Notes under the pieces: generated by a model | The model's input: only the letters and a program-made list of their open reading frames with translations | What the model was told of the DNA's origin: nothing | Database searches by the model: none | Origin: Pholis gunnellus | Lineage: Eukaryota > Chordata > Actinopteri > Perciformes > Pholidae | Direction: 5' to 3' | Assembly: GCA_910591455.2 (NCBI GenBank) | Contig: OU342809.1 | Location: 23,142,349-23,206,348 of the forward strand | Length of the DNA: 64,000 nucleotides | In this document: positions 37,601 through 48,999 of the stretch, piece after piece | Numbering within the stretch: the first letter of the stretch is position 1 | Layout: each line of letters begins with the position of its first letter | Program-made: the position numbers and the translations under genes

Positions 37601-37839
37601 CAAAGTGTATTAACATTGTTCTATCCGTGTGTCCAAATTGCACTAAATTCGACACTGCACTCCATGGGGTCCATAGCAATACACCCACCAAGTGTGTTGT
37701 GGATCGGATGGACGGTGTTCGAGGAAGAAGAAATACACACAGACAGAGATTCCTTGCTTTATAGTTAGATATTCTGAAAGAAAAGATTTGTTTCTAAAGG
37801 GTAACTTGGGGGCAGCAGAACATTGTCATACTATCACCA
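34681..37839. other. Intron 1 sequence, mostly unannotated
   Basis: It contains degenerate (ATCC)n tetranucleotide tracts at about 36873-36890 and 37045-37105, and a short piece near 35470-35520 that resembles the TGGTGGAGACC repeat family end (GTAAGTAAGCAGTTGTTTGCT). An open frame at 35757-36035 shows no recognisable domain or splice partner and is not called. Confidence 0.4.
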
Positions 37840-37990
37840 TTTAGTTCTTACGGTAAACATTAGCAAAGGATTGCCTATTTACACATCCAGCACTCACAGA
37901 ACAACCTGAAACGTCCAATATTCACTTTCTTTTAGCTCGGTTTTTGGTCTCCACCAACTCGTTCTTCAACTAGTCGCAACCATATTTGTG
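37840..37990 (-). repeat. Dispersed repeat of the TGGTGGAGACCAAAA family, reverse copy
   Basis: TTTTTGGTCTCCACCAACTC, TCCAATATTCACTTTC and the preceding GGATTGCCTATTTACACATC are the reverse complement of the motif order at 49190-49300. Confidence 0.65.
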
Positions 37991-39250
37991 TGGTGTTGTC
38001 CATGGTTTTAGGACTGTGGCAGCATATCAAACATTTCTCTCTTTCTTAAAACATATATTTATTTTCCAAAATGATTCAAATGAATGTCAACAGCATTTAT
38101 TCCCTTTCACATCACCATCTGTTTGGACCCAAGCAAAGAAAGCACTACATGCGGAAAAGCTGTCGTGGTTCTGGTAGAGATGAATTGCCGCAAAAAAAAA
38201 CAAATGTGACACTTCAGTTAAGTTTCAACAAGCATGTTACTGTACTCTCCCTGCGGTGGGCGAGTAATCGGCCCTGCCATTTCTAGCTTTGTTGTTTTCT
38301 ACTTCCTCAAACTGACAAATGGAGCTCTGGATGCTGGTACTAACACACAACACCGACCAGGAAGAAGGCTGACATTTAAATAGACAATGGATTGATTTCC
38401 TCTCTTGATGACATTTATGATATGACACCCTATGACAAGGGACAGATTGCTCAGCGGTGGTAGTTAAAAGCGGGATGGTGAAATGCTTTATAGCAGGTGT
38501 GCAGAGGATGGTAGAGCAGCTAAGCCCAGAGCTGCTTTTGTAAAGCCCCTCTCGCTTAGAATCACTGTCTTTTAATTAACCAATTCTCCGCGGAGACTTG
38601 GGGGAGTGTGGGAAGTGTGCGACGTACACTAAACACTTTTGAAGGCTGAAATAAGTGTGCGCTTCAATCTAATAGAAAAAAAAAATAAACACTCGGCTTG
38701 CCTCCAGCTTTCCACTTTTTCATTGAGAACAGAAGAAACTGGACGTCAGCCTCGAGTGACGCCAGAACAGAACCTCTCTGCTTCACAACAAACGAGCAGA
38801 TGCGATAAAACGTGTCGCCCAGTCGGACGGTCAGCCGTGTTTTTTTTTCTTCTTCTCATCTTTGCAAGGTGCCCTTGAGATTAAATGTATTAGGCAGGAT
38901 AATCGCCTCAGTCTGCCAAACCTTCAGGCTTTTTTTTTTTTTGAGGCCACAGAAAAGATGAAGACAGTTCACAGAAGGGAGATAAAGGCTGAAGCTAAAG
39001 GCTTTGACTGGATGCTATCTTTGCTGCTCCATTTCCATGCATCTCTCTCATTTGATGAAAAATTGAAAAAACCCTCCATAGAGCAATACTCCAACCGTAC
39101 TTTGCTTGGAAAATGTATATCAGTCTCATCAGTATTGGTCTGAGCTGTGAGTCTGAGTGGTTGTGTATGCTCCAGGAATAATATATCCACGGGTCTGCAT
39201 GGCTAACCTAACAGATCAGATTAGTATCTGGGAAATCACAGCTGATTAGG
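37991..39250. other. Intron 1 sequence without recognised features
   Basis: No exon is supported. The sequence is AT-rich, with short A- and T-runs near 38670 and 38930. Confidence 0.5.
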
Positions 39251-39616
39251 GTGTGTGTGTGTGTGTGTGTGTGTGTCCTAATTTATGCACTCTGGAACAT
39301 CTAAATTAATTCCCTATGCTTTATCCTCTAAAACATAACTGACCTACTTTAGACATTATTACTATTGTTCCACCATTGCAGTTTTTTATTTAATCCCTTA
39401 AGATAAGTGTGTGTGTGTGTGTGTGTGTGATACAGAGGAGGAAAAAGAGGAATAATATGCATATGTGTGCACTTGCCAGAAGTGTGTATGCTCTTATGAT
39501 GAGTGTGTGAGAGCAGATCAGTTTTAAATCTCCCGGCGGTCGGACGGTCGGGGTGGCATTATTACGACTGATGAGTTGAAGGCTCCAGCTGTGTGTGTGT
39601 GTGTGTGTGTGTGTGC
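39251..39616. repeat. (TG)n microsatellites upstream of exon 2
   Basis: TG tracts at about 39251-39277, 39408-39429 and 39591-39616, all in the last 600 bp of intron 1. Confidence 0.9.
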
Positions 39617-39803
39617 GCATGCATGCGTTTATGTGTATGGAAGGGGCACAGGATAGATGAGTACTGAAGATCTGAGACTGGAGTCATTCTCTGGTCCGTA
39701 GGAGAGATGAGTCAAAGACTGCTCAGAACTCCGAATTAAACCCTATTTCTTCTTTTCCCTCATCCACCCTTTCCTCCATCTCCCTGTCCGTCATGTTCTA
39801 CAG

Positions 39804-40342
39804 CTGAGGGAGGTCACCAGGAGTCAATGGGACGGGCTGTCAAGCCTCTGGACCCCAAGGCGCCCTCCAACCTCTCAGCCATCCCCCTGACTGGAGACAC
39901 AGCTGGGGTGAAAGACAAAGATGCCGGACCCAGACGTTGGCCAGAGGGTGACATTTTCACTGAGGCCCGAGCAGCGGTTTGGACCGAAACAGAAACAGGG
40001 GTGCGTGCGGAGGTGGATGGCATGGTCTTTGCAGAGACCTCGGCTACAGTTGGGGCTGAATGGAGTCCCGTGGATGCGGAGGGAGGAGGCCTGCTGAGCG
40101 TACCCAGGAACCCGGCTGCCTGGCCGGGGCAGCAGAGGCTGCAGACGCGCGGCGAGGGCCAAAGAGAGCGCACAGCCCTCTCATCGGTCCCCACCGATGG
40201 GCCAGCGGAGCCGCCGGCACCAGTGCCGAGAAAACCTTTAGGGCTGCTGTCTAAAGCTGCTTGGACCAAAGGCACTTATTCATCCTCATCCAAGGCCTCC
40301 TCCTCCCCAACTACAACAAAGGCATCCTCTTTGCCCTCCTCC

Positions 40343-40373
<31 letters not shown>

Positions 40374-40472
40374 CAGCCAGCAAAAGAGACAGTCAGACAG
40401 CAAGACCAGACAACGTCTCCCTGGTCGTCGTCAACAGCAACTCCTCCAGCAGCAATAGCAGCTTCAGTTTGG
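39804..40472 (+). CDS. kiaa1549l: kiaa1549l exon 2: Ser-rich mucin-like ectodomain
   Basis: The acceptor is TTCTACAG before 39804 and the donor GTATGG begins at 40473. Both sides are phase 1, and the join with exon 1 gives A-E-G-G-H-Q in frame. It encodes residues about 25-248: a low-complexity, Pro/Ser/Thr-rich extracellular stretch with an N-glycosylation motif (NLS) near its start. A homopolymer of 12 Ser (40337-40372, mostly TCC codons) is followed by a KR pair and another N/S-rich run. No folded domain is visible. This matches the family's long, poorly conserved extracellular N-terminal half, which is much longer in human KIAA1549. The exact intron phases make it a confident exon. A missing small phase 1-1 exon inside the 32-kb intron cannot be ruled out. 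Confidence 0.88.
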
Positions 40473-42773
40473 GTATGGTGCAGAATTGTTCTGTCATTTC
40501 AACCTATTTCAACGTTGACTTTCATATTGTAAGTGATTGTTCGCCAAACCTCTCCCCCGAACAGCAATCTGTCAAGCTCTAATTTCTCCACATGCAGAAA
40601 CGATGTGCATGGGGCTCTAATTAGAGCTACACTACCCTGCGTTTAAAGAGAGTGTCTTTTTCTTAGCCTTTTTAAACCCCAAAAAGTCAAGAGCAAAAAT
40701 GTATTCATTCATAGATTCATTCATGCATTCATGTATGGATTCATTCCTAATTATTAGGAGCATACGAGAGCATGAAGGTCATCATTCCTCTACACCTCTA
40801 CATGAATCATCAATAGTGAGGATGTCTTTTACCTGGGACCTGTAGCTTTAGTCTTTAGTCTTTCAGCACAATATCATGAATAATTACCCATCAAATGCAT
40901 ATTTAAAACCCTTTTACCTGTAAAGGCAGGGTTGGTAATCTTCATTAAAAAATCCTGACAGCAATCAAGGGTGAAATGCTCTAACAAAAAAAGGAAGAAA
41001 TATGGTATCTGTGGCTTTAGCAGGACTGTAATAAGCCAATCATTACATTCGGGGCGGATATAATGATTGGACAAGCTACCTGCCTACCTGTGCACTCATT
41101 GCGCTTCACTGGAATCTTCCACAGGCTGCTAGCTTAACAGCTGTGAGTACTAACAATAGCCGTGTTTGTTGTTTGCATTCATTATCATACATTTAGGGGA
41201 GTGTCTTTGGAGTGAGACCTAAAGGGACGTTCTGTCGGTGTTGCCGACTAGGCGACTTTCTTGTTAGATTTAGCGACTTTTGGAACTAGCGCTGCAAGCT
41301 CGTTACGTTGGAAAAGAGTTGCCAAGAGTTGTGATACAATTTTTTTAGCCATATAGATATGAAAACCCTGCTTTTGTGTAAAACAAACTAGCTAATTTTG
41401 ATGGTAAAACTGTCAAAGTCTTTGAATATATTCTAGAGAGAAAGAAAAACTTGACAGTGCTGCAACAGTGCATAAGGGGGCGGGGCTTAGCGAACAGTCA
41501 ATTGTTTTGGATCTCAATCTTCAACGTCAATAACCATCAAAATGTTATTTTCAGCCTTTGCTGTCACCATACCCACCTAAACAACCATCGTCTTTAGCCC
41601 ATCATCATCATTTTGTCATCATCTTTCATCATGTTGTCATCATCACCATCACCATCACCGTCTTCTTTGCCCTCTTCGTCGTACTCATCACCATGTCCTG
41701 TCCCATTCCACTACCTCCATGTCTCCCCACTTCCTGCCGCGCTATCACCACAGTAGCAATGACATCAGCAACAAGGTAATTCCTCCACACATCATTTTGG
41801 CGTCCGACACAAGAGTGGACAAATGCTAATATCGCATGGATTCACATCACAGTCGCGGGAGGATGAGAGGGGATGTGGATGTCTCTCAGTCTGAGAGGAT
41901 TGATTGCCTCCCTCTTGTTCGCTCCAGCCTCCTTTACGCCTCTCATCGACATGCGTCTGATTTTGCCGCGTTGGAGACGATTTAGATGGATTAAATGAAC
42001 CCCTGACATTAAAATGCTCCTCTCGTTTACACATTAGAATTGGATTTCTATTTCCTACGGGCATTTATAAACTGCTGCGCTCTTCATCTCATCTATTTAA
42101 AATTGAGGATGGATGAACCTTAAATGGCTTTTTGCATGCATCTTGGATGCATTTACACTTTTCAAAAATCCAAATAGAATCCAGATTTCCAAGTCTAAGC
42201 CAGATGGGAGCAGGGTATAGGGACTCATTAAGTTCACGCAATGCACCATATTGCGTGTATACCATCGTCATTGTTCGACCTGTCTCTGGGCATTGCCATA
42301 TAGTCTCATGTTGTATATGTTGAAGGACAAGGTTGGCGATATGTTTCTTATTGTTATATTTAATAAATGCAATACGAAGACCAAAACCAACAATTCGGTA
42401 GACTGACTTAACATTTTCTGACTTCCCTAGCCCATTAGTGCTTTATTTCGTTTTTTAAAACAGGCTGACTAATTTCCTAAAACAGCTGGCCGCTGTAGTT
42501 TGTAGCAAACGTTACTCAAACGGGAGGAAATGCTGCATTTGTTGGGGACTATATCCAGCTGCTTATTAATACGGGTTTGGTTTAGTGAGGGTTTATGGTG
42601 GCGGGACAGTGTTCATGGTAATGAAGTCATTCAGTGCAACAGTGTGACTCATTGCTGTGTTTTTGATGTTGGTTTTGGCCTTCTTAAGGGATGGATTATC
42701 AAATAAGTATACTAAAGAATACCGCTGGACATCCTTTAATATCATTGATTTCTAAATGTTTCCCTCCCTGCAG
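40473..42773. other. kiaa1549l: Intron 2 of kiaa1549l
   Basis: Non-coding. The blocks at about 40920-41480 and 42310-42670 look like old dispersed fish repeats by memory of their wording (for example GGCGACTTTCTTGTTAGATT, TTTGTTGGGGACTATATCCA), but no second copy lies in the window. A (CATCAC)-like run is at 41620-41665. Confidence 0.5.
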
Positions 42774-43607
42774 AGGAGTCGGTGAGCAGCCTGCCGGCCT
42801 GGGATCTCCCCACAGTCCCCGAGTCGCTCCTGTCCACCGTGGGCGACGACGACGCCACACTCCCCGCCAACGTCACCAGCCCTTTCTCCACCCACCAGTG
42901 GAACACCACCATGCCCGTGCGCACCTTAAACACCTCACGGCACACGCCCACATCAACCACCACCGTAAACACACCACTGTCACCCACCGCCACCACCACC
43001 ACCTCAACTTTACCGTTATCCACCACAGCGAGAGCACAAACACCATCGGGATCCAGTACAGTTTCTCAAACCACGAGCCCGGACACTGTGACCAATGAGG
43101 GCCTTCTGCTGACGACAGTAACCACGACGACGCCCTCAACGACCACTCTTACTGTGACCGCCGCTGAGATGACGACACAGGTGGCAACCACTGGGAGCGA
43201 TGTAACAGTATCACCAAATACTACCACTGCTGCTACAACCGCCCGGCTAACAACAAGCCTCAAACCGACCACAGCGGCTACAACTCAGCCAACAACCACC
43301 ACTACGACCACACCTGCCACTACCACCACCACTACTACAATCCCCCCAACCACCACCACCACCACTACCACTACTACGCTTCCCCCCACGACTACAACCA
43401 CTACACCTGCAACTACTACTACTACTGCTGCCACTACCACTACAACCACCGCTACAACCACAACAACAAAGGCACCTGCCACCACTCTCTTCATCCCGAT
43501 CGAAACCACGCCGCCTCCCACCACGACCACTGAACCTCCATCCAGTACCAGCGCAGAGGAAAGTCCTCTACCATGCAACGTGACCGAGAAGTTCTGGGTC
43601 AGAACAG
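42774..43607 (+). CDS. kiaa1549l: kiaa1549l exon 3: Thr-rich mucin domain and start of the folded ectodomain
   Basis: The acceptor is CCCTGCAG before 42774 and the donor GTACTA begins at 43608. Entry and exit are phase 1. It encodes residues about 248-526. The N-terminal part is Ser/Thr/Pro-rich and the middle (about 43100-43490) is almost pure Thr with Pro, Ala and Ile interruptions, the composition of a heavily O-glycosylated mucin stalk. Nearly all these codons are ACN. The last residues, PCNVTEKFWVRT, carry an N-glycosylation site and a Cys, and open the conserved membrane-proximal region of the KIAA1549 family (human KIAA1549 has a related SWVRTVL motif). A Val-rich open frame on the opposite strand is a shadow of the ACN codons. 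Confidence 0.92.
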
Positions 43608-44285
43608 GTACTAGTGTAAAACATCACCCTTAGAATAAATGTGGAAGACAAGAAAAAGATTCCAATTGGAGTAGTTTTAGACATCTGGGAGAAAGAGTTA
43701 AGATGAACGGCTCAAACATCAGGGCATTTTCTCTCCATCTCTCGAATAGTTTAGCCTTCTGCTCATGGCTGCGCTTAGCAGAAGGCTAAAATATGAGCAA
43801 CATTTTCTCCCCATCTCTCTAATAGTTTGTGTCGCAGAAGAGGCATGCCTTTTTTCAGGAAACAAAGTAATCATAAATACAGGTGAAATACTATTTCAGA
43901 GACTCAATGTACCTTTTGTGTCCAAGATGTAATTACATACACAGAAATGTGTTAAAACTTGCACAAAAGCAGGGGCAGATATTCCTCAAGCATAAACACT
44001 TTTGATAAGAAGCTGGAGACTGTAGCCTTTGATTACATTTACCAGAGATGGTGTGATACTAAAGTACTGAAGCCTTTACTGTTGGCAGCAGCTGCAAAGT
44101 GATCAAGGAGACATTTAACCAGAGGCCAAAGTCCAAGCTCCTGTTTTATGGAAATATTATTGACATATTATTATTTGAGGCAATAATTGGGGTCAAAGTG
44201 AGATTTTTCACAGAATGTTAAGCCAATTATGAACACATCGTGCACAGTCATTGAGCTCCGATGTTGATAAAGTTTTTCTTCACAG
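43608..44285. other. kiaa1549l: Intron 3 of kiaa1549l
   Basis: A short intron (678 bp) with 1.5 units of a hairpin-containing minisatellite at about 43727-43835. The rest is unremarkable AT-rich sequence. Confidence 0.7.
43727..43835. repeat. Minisatellite units with internal hairpin (intron 3)
   Basis: The unit carries CATTTTCTCTCCATCTCT, TTAGCCTTCTGCT (43751-43763) and its exact reverse complement AGCAGAAGGCTAA (43777-43789), then ATGAGCAACATTTTCTC begins a second partial unit. The same units occur after exon 4. Confidence 0.8.
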
Positions 44286-44401
44286 TTCTATCCATTGAGC
44301 TGCGTAGGAACTGCCTGGATCTGATCCTGAAACAGAACCTCTCCAAAGGACTAAGCCACGCCCTGCAGAGAGCCCTGAATGACTCCACAGCCAATGCACA
44401 G
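44286..44401 (+). CDS. kiaa1549l: kiaa1549l exon 4: ectodomain module 1, first half
   Basis: The acceptor is CTTCACAG and the donor is GTCAGT. Entry is phase 1 (completing a Val codon) and exit is phase 0. It encodes VLSIELRRNCLDLILKQNLS and then GLSHALQRALNDS plus TANAQ (residues about 526-564). The pattern is a beta-strand-like VLSIEL followed by an amphipathic helix, as in the first half of the later modules encoded by exons 6 and 9. It holds one Cys and an N-x-S site. The region belongs to what I recall as the family-specific DUF3827 block of KIAA1549 and KIAA1549L. Confidence 0.93.
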
Positions 44402-44559
44402 GTCAGTGTCTCTTACAGGTTCAGCTGCATTTCACCCCCACAGGTTAGGGGGTTAAATGCACAACTCTCTCAGCAACCGCGGTTTAGTGACTTAGACTTA
44501 AAAAAACAGCGTCATTTTGGCTATATTTAGTTCTGTTCTGTTTCAGGGAGGGAAAGAAA

Positions 44560-44860
44560 ATGTTGGTAATCGTTTTGCTTTCTGCTACTGGCTACAGCTA
44601 GCTCACAGCTAAGGTTAGCACAAGGCTAAATCATTGGAAGTGGCAACATTTTCTCTCCAGTTCTCTGATAGTTTAGCCTTCTGCATATGGTTGTGACAAG
44701 CTCACAGCTACGTTTAGCAGATGGCTAAAATATTAGCAACATATTCTCTCCAGCTCTATAATAGTTAAGACTTCTGCTTTACGGTTAGCAGAAGGCTAAA
44801 TCATGAGCAACATTTTCTCTCCATTGCTCTAGTAGTTGAATATTAGCAACATTTTCTTAA
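44560..44860. repeat. Minisatellite units with internal hairpin (intron 4)
   Basis: About three diverged units of 75-95 bp with TAGCCTTCTGC, AGCAGAAGGCTAA and GCAACATTTTCTCTCCA, the same as in intron 3. Exon 4 therefore sits between two blocks of one repeat. Confidence 0.8.
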
Positions 44861-44972
44861 TATCTTTTGCAAGAAAACTGCCTACCCTGCGGTACCACTT
44901 GATTAACAATATGCTTAAGAGTTATTATGGAATTTTTTCACGGAGAAAGAAATTGCCAACCTCAGCTTTAAA

Positions 44973-45165
44973 CACAAGTCAGTACAGTAAATGCAGGTCA
45001 GTAGCTAGTAAGCTCAGGTCAGTGGCTAATGAACACAGGTCTACGGATAGTAAACACAGAGCTGTGGCTATTAAATACAGGTCAGAGGCTTGCGACGACA
45101 GGTCAGGGGCTTGTAAATCCTAGTCATTGGCTACTAAACATAGGTCAGTGGCTAGTAAACATGGG
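44973..45165. repeat. 23-24-bp minisatellite
   Basis: About eight imperfect units of the form ACAGGTCAGTGGCTAGTAAAC in tandem. Confidence 0.85.
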
Positions 45166-45614
45166 CTCATAGGCCCTACGTCAAATGTTTTTCAGAGCTT
45201 TCGCTTGCTTTGCTGTTAGTACACACATTTTACCTTAGCATTCAATGTACTCCCCACCGACTCCAACAGGTCTGTACATTCTTGATGTAAATTAGATGAT
45301 TAGAGTAAAGGTGCTTTCCTATCAGACGCTCACAAGATAATCTCGTCTTTACATTTTAATTTCGGCACAGTGTTGGCTCTCCGCGTGTGCAGACATCCTT
45401 TCTTGAGTGTCATCATTTCACAATACTCCACAGTGTTTTTTCCTCATTTTTCTCCTCCCGCTCGTTCACCTCCGCAAGGACCCGTCGGAGCGGTGCTGGA
45501 GAAGAACGGGGAGAGGTGACTAAAGCAGACAGCGTTTGAAATCTGAATAGAAATAACCTGTTGAATAGTCAGGCGTTGTCTTTGGTCAGAGAGGTTTTTA
45601 CGCACACAGTCGTA

Positions 45615-45624
<10 letters not shown>

Positions 45625-45650
<26 letters not shown>

Positions 45651-45963
45651 AACAAGATAATGGAAAATTCTTCCTCTCCTATTCTGTTGCGGAGAGTTTT
45701 TTTTTTTTGTCTCTCGCCCTCTTTGTCAACTGCCCGATCTGATCTGATCTGATTGCTCCCTCAGTTTAAGTGGATAGATTTTCTGCCAACCTGTCTGTCT
45801 CGCCTGTCTGCTTGTGCCTGCCCGCCTCTCTTCGTGGCGCTGTCTGTTCTTCCGTCTTCATCCGCCTGCTTTTTCTATTTTTATCCAGTTGTTTGTGAGC
45901 TTGCACCGGGAGTGACTCAGTGTCTCTAAGCTCCCGTCCATTTTCATCTACCCCCCTCCTGCG

Positions 45964-46062
<99 letters not shown>

Positions 46063-46104
46063 CGGAACGTGCACACACACATACACACACACACACACAC
46101 ACAT
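45625..46104. repeat. Long (CA)n microsatellites
   Basis: (TC)n(AC)n at about 45617-45649, then a perfect (AC)48 at 45965-46060 and further AC at 46072-46103. The long Cys/Val and Thr/His open frames here are artefacts. Confidence 0.95.
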
Positions 46105-47234
46105 ATCTCAGTTCTTATCCTCTCCATCAGCTATTCAATCTGGATCAGTCCGTTGAGAGACATATAACGGTATAAAGAGAGTTTTTTTATTCCAAAAAGC
46201 CACGATATGCAGGCAGTGTTTTCAGGCATTGTTGATGGGCAAATATTGGCTTCGGCAGCGACGAAGATCGTCAAACAGCATGAAATTAGCATGCAGCGGT
46301 GTTTAATGTGTCGCATCATTGAACAATGCGGTTAATCATAATCACATGCGGAAATTGGCCAGTTTTACAGCTTGCAAAATGTTTGGCAGGGAGAAAGAAG
46401 TGACAGCGAGGGGGGGGCAAGGGCAGGCCTGGTTGTCTTTAATGGATTCAGGTATACAAAAGAAAAACCTTGCTGCTTCTACAGGGTGCAGGGTTGCTCC
46501 CAGAATATAATAGATCCAAGACGAAGCTGTGCACAAGGGCTAGACTCTAGAAAAGGTGCAATTTATTCATCTGCTACTTCAGCACCACAGGCAGCACCAC
46601 AGATTTATTAACACACAGCTATGCCTGATTTATACTCCTGCCGTTGTGCACAAATTCGTTCTGTAGCTGGCTGGCAACCTCTCCCGTTCTTTTTGATTTG
46701 GCCCTTCGGTGTTCAAATCCTTTGTCGGGCTGTCTCTGATTTATTTGATATGTGTGATTCAATAGTTCCTTATAAGTTTGGCCCAACAACAACTCCAACA
46801 TCGCCAGAGCAATGTTCTGAAAAGTAGTTAATACATATAGTAAATAACTATTAATCGCCAGAGAATCTTAAAATTACCTTAAATTTGTTATTTATTTATC
46901 TATATGAACAATTAATTTACCCTTATTTTGAAAAGCCAAGTCCTTCAACGATTTGTCCACCTTCGATAACTATTGATTGCTGTCCAGGAGTGTTCTGTTG
47001 GACATAGATTATTCATACCACAATTTATTTTTTATTTAATTTTTTGTGAACTGTATATTTCTAAGCAGGGTCTATTACAGGAAGCAGGTTTACTCCTTTC
47101 TCCGGATAACTCTGCAGATCAATGCCAACCTGGATCACGTGCTAGTTATGCACGTTTTTGTTTAGTTTCTCACTTTTATAATGTCATCTCTTTGCCTTGT
47201 TTATATTATTATTGCTTTCATTGCTTCTGTTTCT

Positions 47235-47310
47235 AACATGTAAAGTGCATTTGAGTACTTTTCAAAGCGCTATACAAATAACATGTATTATTATTATTAT
47301 TATTATATAG
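47235..47310 (+). mobile_element. 3' tail of a SINE or LINE
   Basis: TAAAGTGCATTTGAGTACTT, AAAGCGCTATACAAATAA and a (TTA)n run form the typical end of fish SINE/L2-type elements. The body of the element upstream is not identified. Confidence 0.5.
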
Positions 47311-48015
47311 GCTTATAATAATAAACATTTTGATTACAGGATCATTCACTGTTTATACACATGCGCAAATAACTCCCAGGCAGGTTAATAAAATATGTAT
47401 GATTACATGCTGTGTTATTAAACATTCAGTGACCAGTTATGGATCCTGCATAGGATGAGTTATAGTTGTTAACAAAGACATAAATAAACACAGGGAGGGA
47501 GAGGAGAGGAGAGGGAAAGAGGGATGAGGAGAGGGCCACAGTAAGAACGTGGACGGAGGTGGAGGGTAGAGGCAGGTGGGCGGTGGATGCTTCTAGAAAT
47601 ACGAGACAGAAATGTCTGTCCGTGTTTTTCCAGGACACAGTTAGTCAGATTTATCCCTGTTGGAGGCTCAAGCTAAACTATGCCCTTGAGGCAGATAAAA
47701 AAAAAAAGAGAAAAAGGGATTATAAATACCCGTAGTGCGGTGCATTTGTGTTCTAAACCCATAGCGAGTACAACATGTATTTAAATAGGGACGCACCCCA
47801 TCACCTCTTCCCCTGTATAGTCTTGTTTCACCTGGTAGCACTGATTTCTCTTCTGATACGGTTTCGTCTTCTTTGCTTTGAAATAAGAACAAGAATCCTC
47901 CAGACGTACTAGCCTCACCATGTTTTTAGAATACATGTACACAGTCTCTCTTGAAATACAGATGTAAACGAAGTAAAAAAAGAAAAAAAAAAGAAAAGCT
48001 ACAACTTGAATTTTC

Positions 48016-48019
<4 letters not shown>

Positions 48020-48069
<50 letters not shown>
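48020..48069 (+). repeat. (TC)n(TG)n microsatellite forming the exon 5 acceptor tract
   Basis: About 19 TC units followed by about six TG units end five bases before exon 5 (TCACAG). The repeat therefore is the polypyrimidine tract of this splice site. Confidence 0.95.
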
Positions 48070-48074
48070 CACAG

Positions 48075-48297
48075 GTGGAACACGACGACTGCAGCCCCCA
48101 CAACGTGACGTTGGGTTACTACGTGACCAGCGGCAAGACTGTCTACGTTTCCTCCCGGGTGGTCGAGGCGCTGCACGTTTACGGTTTCGACAAGCTGCTG
48201 TCGGACATCAGGCAGCACGCCCCGTTGGTCAAGGCGGTCCTGGTTCCCGTGGCGGCCTGGGCCCCTGCTCCAAGCATCCACCTGCAGCTAAAAACAG
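48075..48297 (+). CDS. kiaa1549l: kiaa1549l exon 5: ectodomain module 1, second half
   Basis: The acceptor is TGTCACAG and the donor GTGATG starts at 48298. Entry is phase 0 and exit phase 1. It encodes residues about 565-639, starting VEHDDCSPHNVTLGYYVTSG, with a strand-like VTLGYYVTSG, a helix (VVEALHVYGFDKLLSDI) and a hydrophobic strand (VKAVLVPVAAW), then LQLKT leading into the next module. It contains one Cys and an NVT glycosylation site. The order strand-turn-helix-strand matches exons 7 and 10. The exact phase match and the conserved flanking exons make this secure. Confidence 0.93.
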
Positions 48298-48605
48298 GTG
48301 ATGGGACCTGATGGAAAACTCGGAATAGCAGTGATTAGAGATGTGCAGGGAGGAAGGGGAGGAGGAGGAGGAGGAGGAGGATGGAGAGAATACGAGCAGA
48401 AGGAGAGCAGGGAGATAGAAAACGCAGTGAGAGTACAGGGAGGGAGACACAAGGGAAGAGTGGAGCAGAGACACAATTACAAAATTCTGATTACATGTCT
48501 GCTCTCCTTTACTCTTCTCTGATACCCTAAATCCCATACAAACTCCCATGATTGCAGAGCAAAGGCAAATTGGTCCATTCATTTAGTCAGCCTCTTAAGC
48601 CTCTT

Positions 48606-48608
<3 letters not shown>

Positions 48609-48667
<59 letters not shown>
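48609..48667. repeat. (AC)n microsatellite
   Basis: About 29 perfect AC units in intron 5. Confidence 0.95.
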
Positions 48668-48668
<1 letters not shown>

Positions 48669-48999
48669 CTAAATCGAGCCTTGCGAGAACATGGGTAGGG
48701 AAATCAGTGCAATTAACACATTGCTATTTCCAAGATACAGGCGCAGATTGGAAAACCATTACTTCTCTGAACTAGAATTATTTTTTTTTTAAATCATACT
48801 GGTGTTGATTCAGCTTGTCTCACAGAATTTGATAGACTTTGCAGTGGTGTTACTGATTGAATTAAAGCCACTACGTGTTTTTATTTTTCAATTCCTTTCG
48901 TTTTAAGCAGCACTAATATCTTTATATTAACAATGGGTTTAATCACAGCGCAGTACATGCAATGTAAAAGCGGTCGTTCTGGTTAACTCTCACCGCTCA

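Larger units (their letters stand above)
44402..48074. other. kiaa1549l: Intron 4 of kiaa1549l
   Basis: It holds more units of the hairpin minisatellite (44560-44860), a 23-24-bp minisatellite (44973-45165), long CA microsatellites (45625-45649 and 45965-46104), a SINE/LINE-like tail (about 47235-47310) and finally a (TC)n(TG)n tract that abuts the acceptor. No additional exon is supported. Confidence 0.7.

Noticed and set aside
43285..43578. Val-rich open frame on the - strand
   Set aside because: It is the antisense shadow of the Thr ACN codons of exon 3.
45766..46156. Long Cys/Val and Thr/His open frames
   Set aside because: They are translations of the (AC)48 microsatellite.
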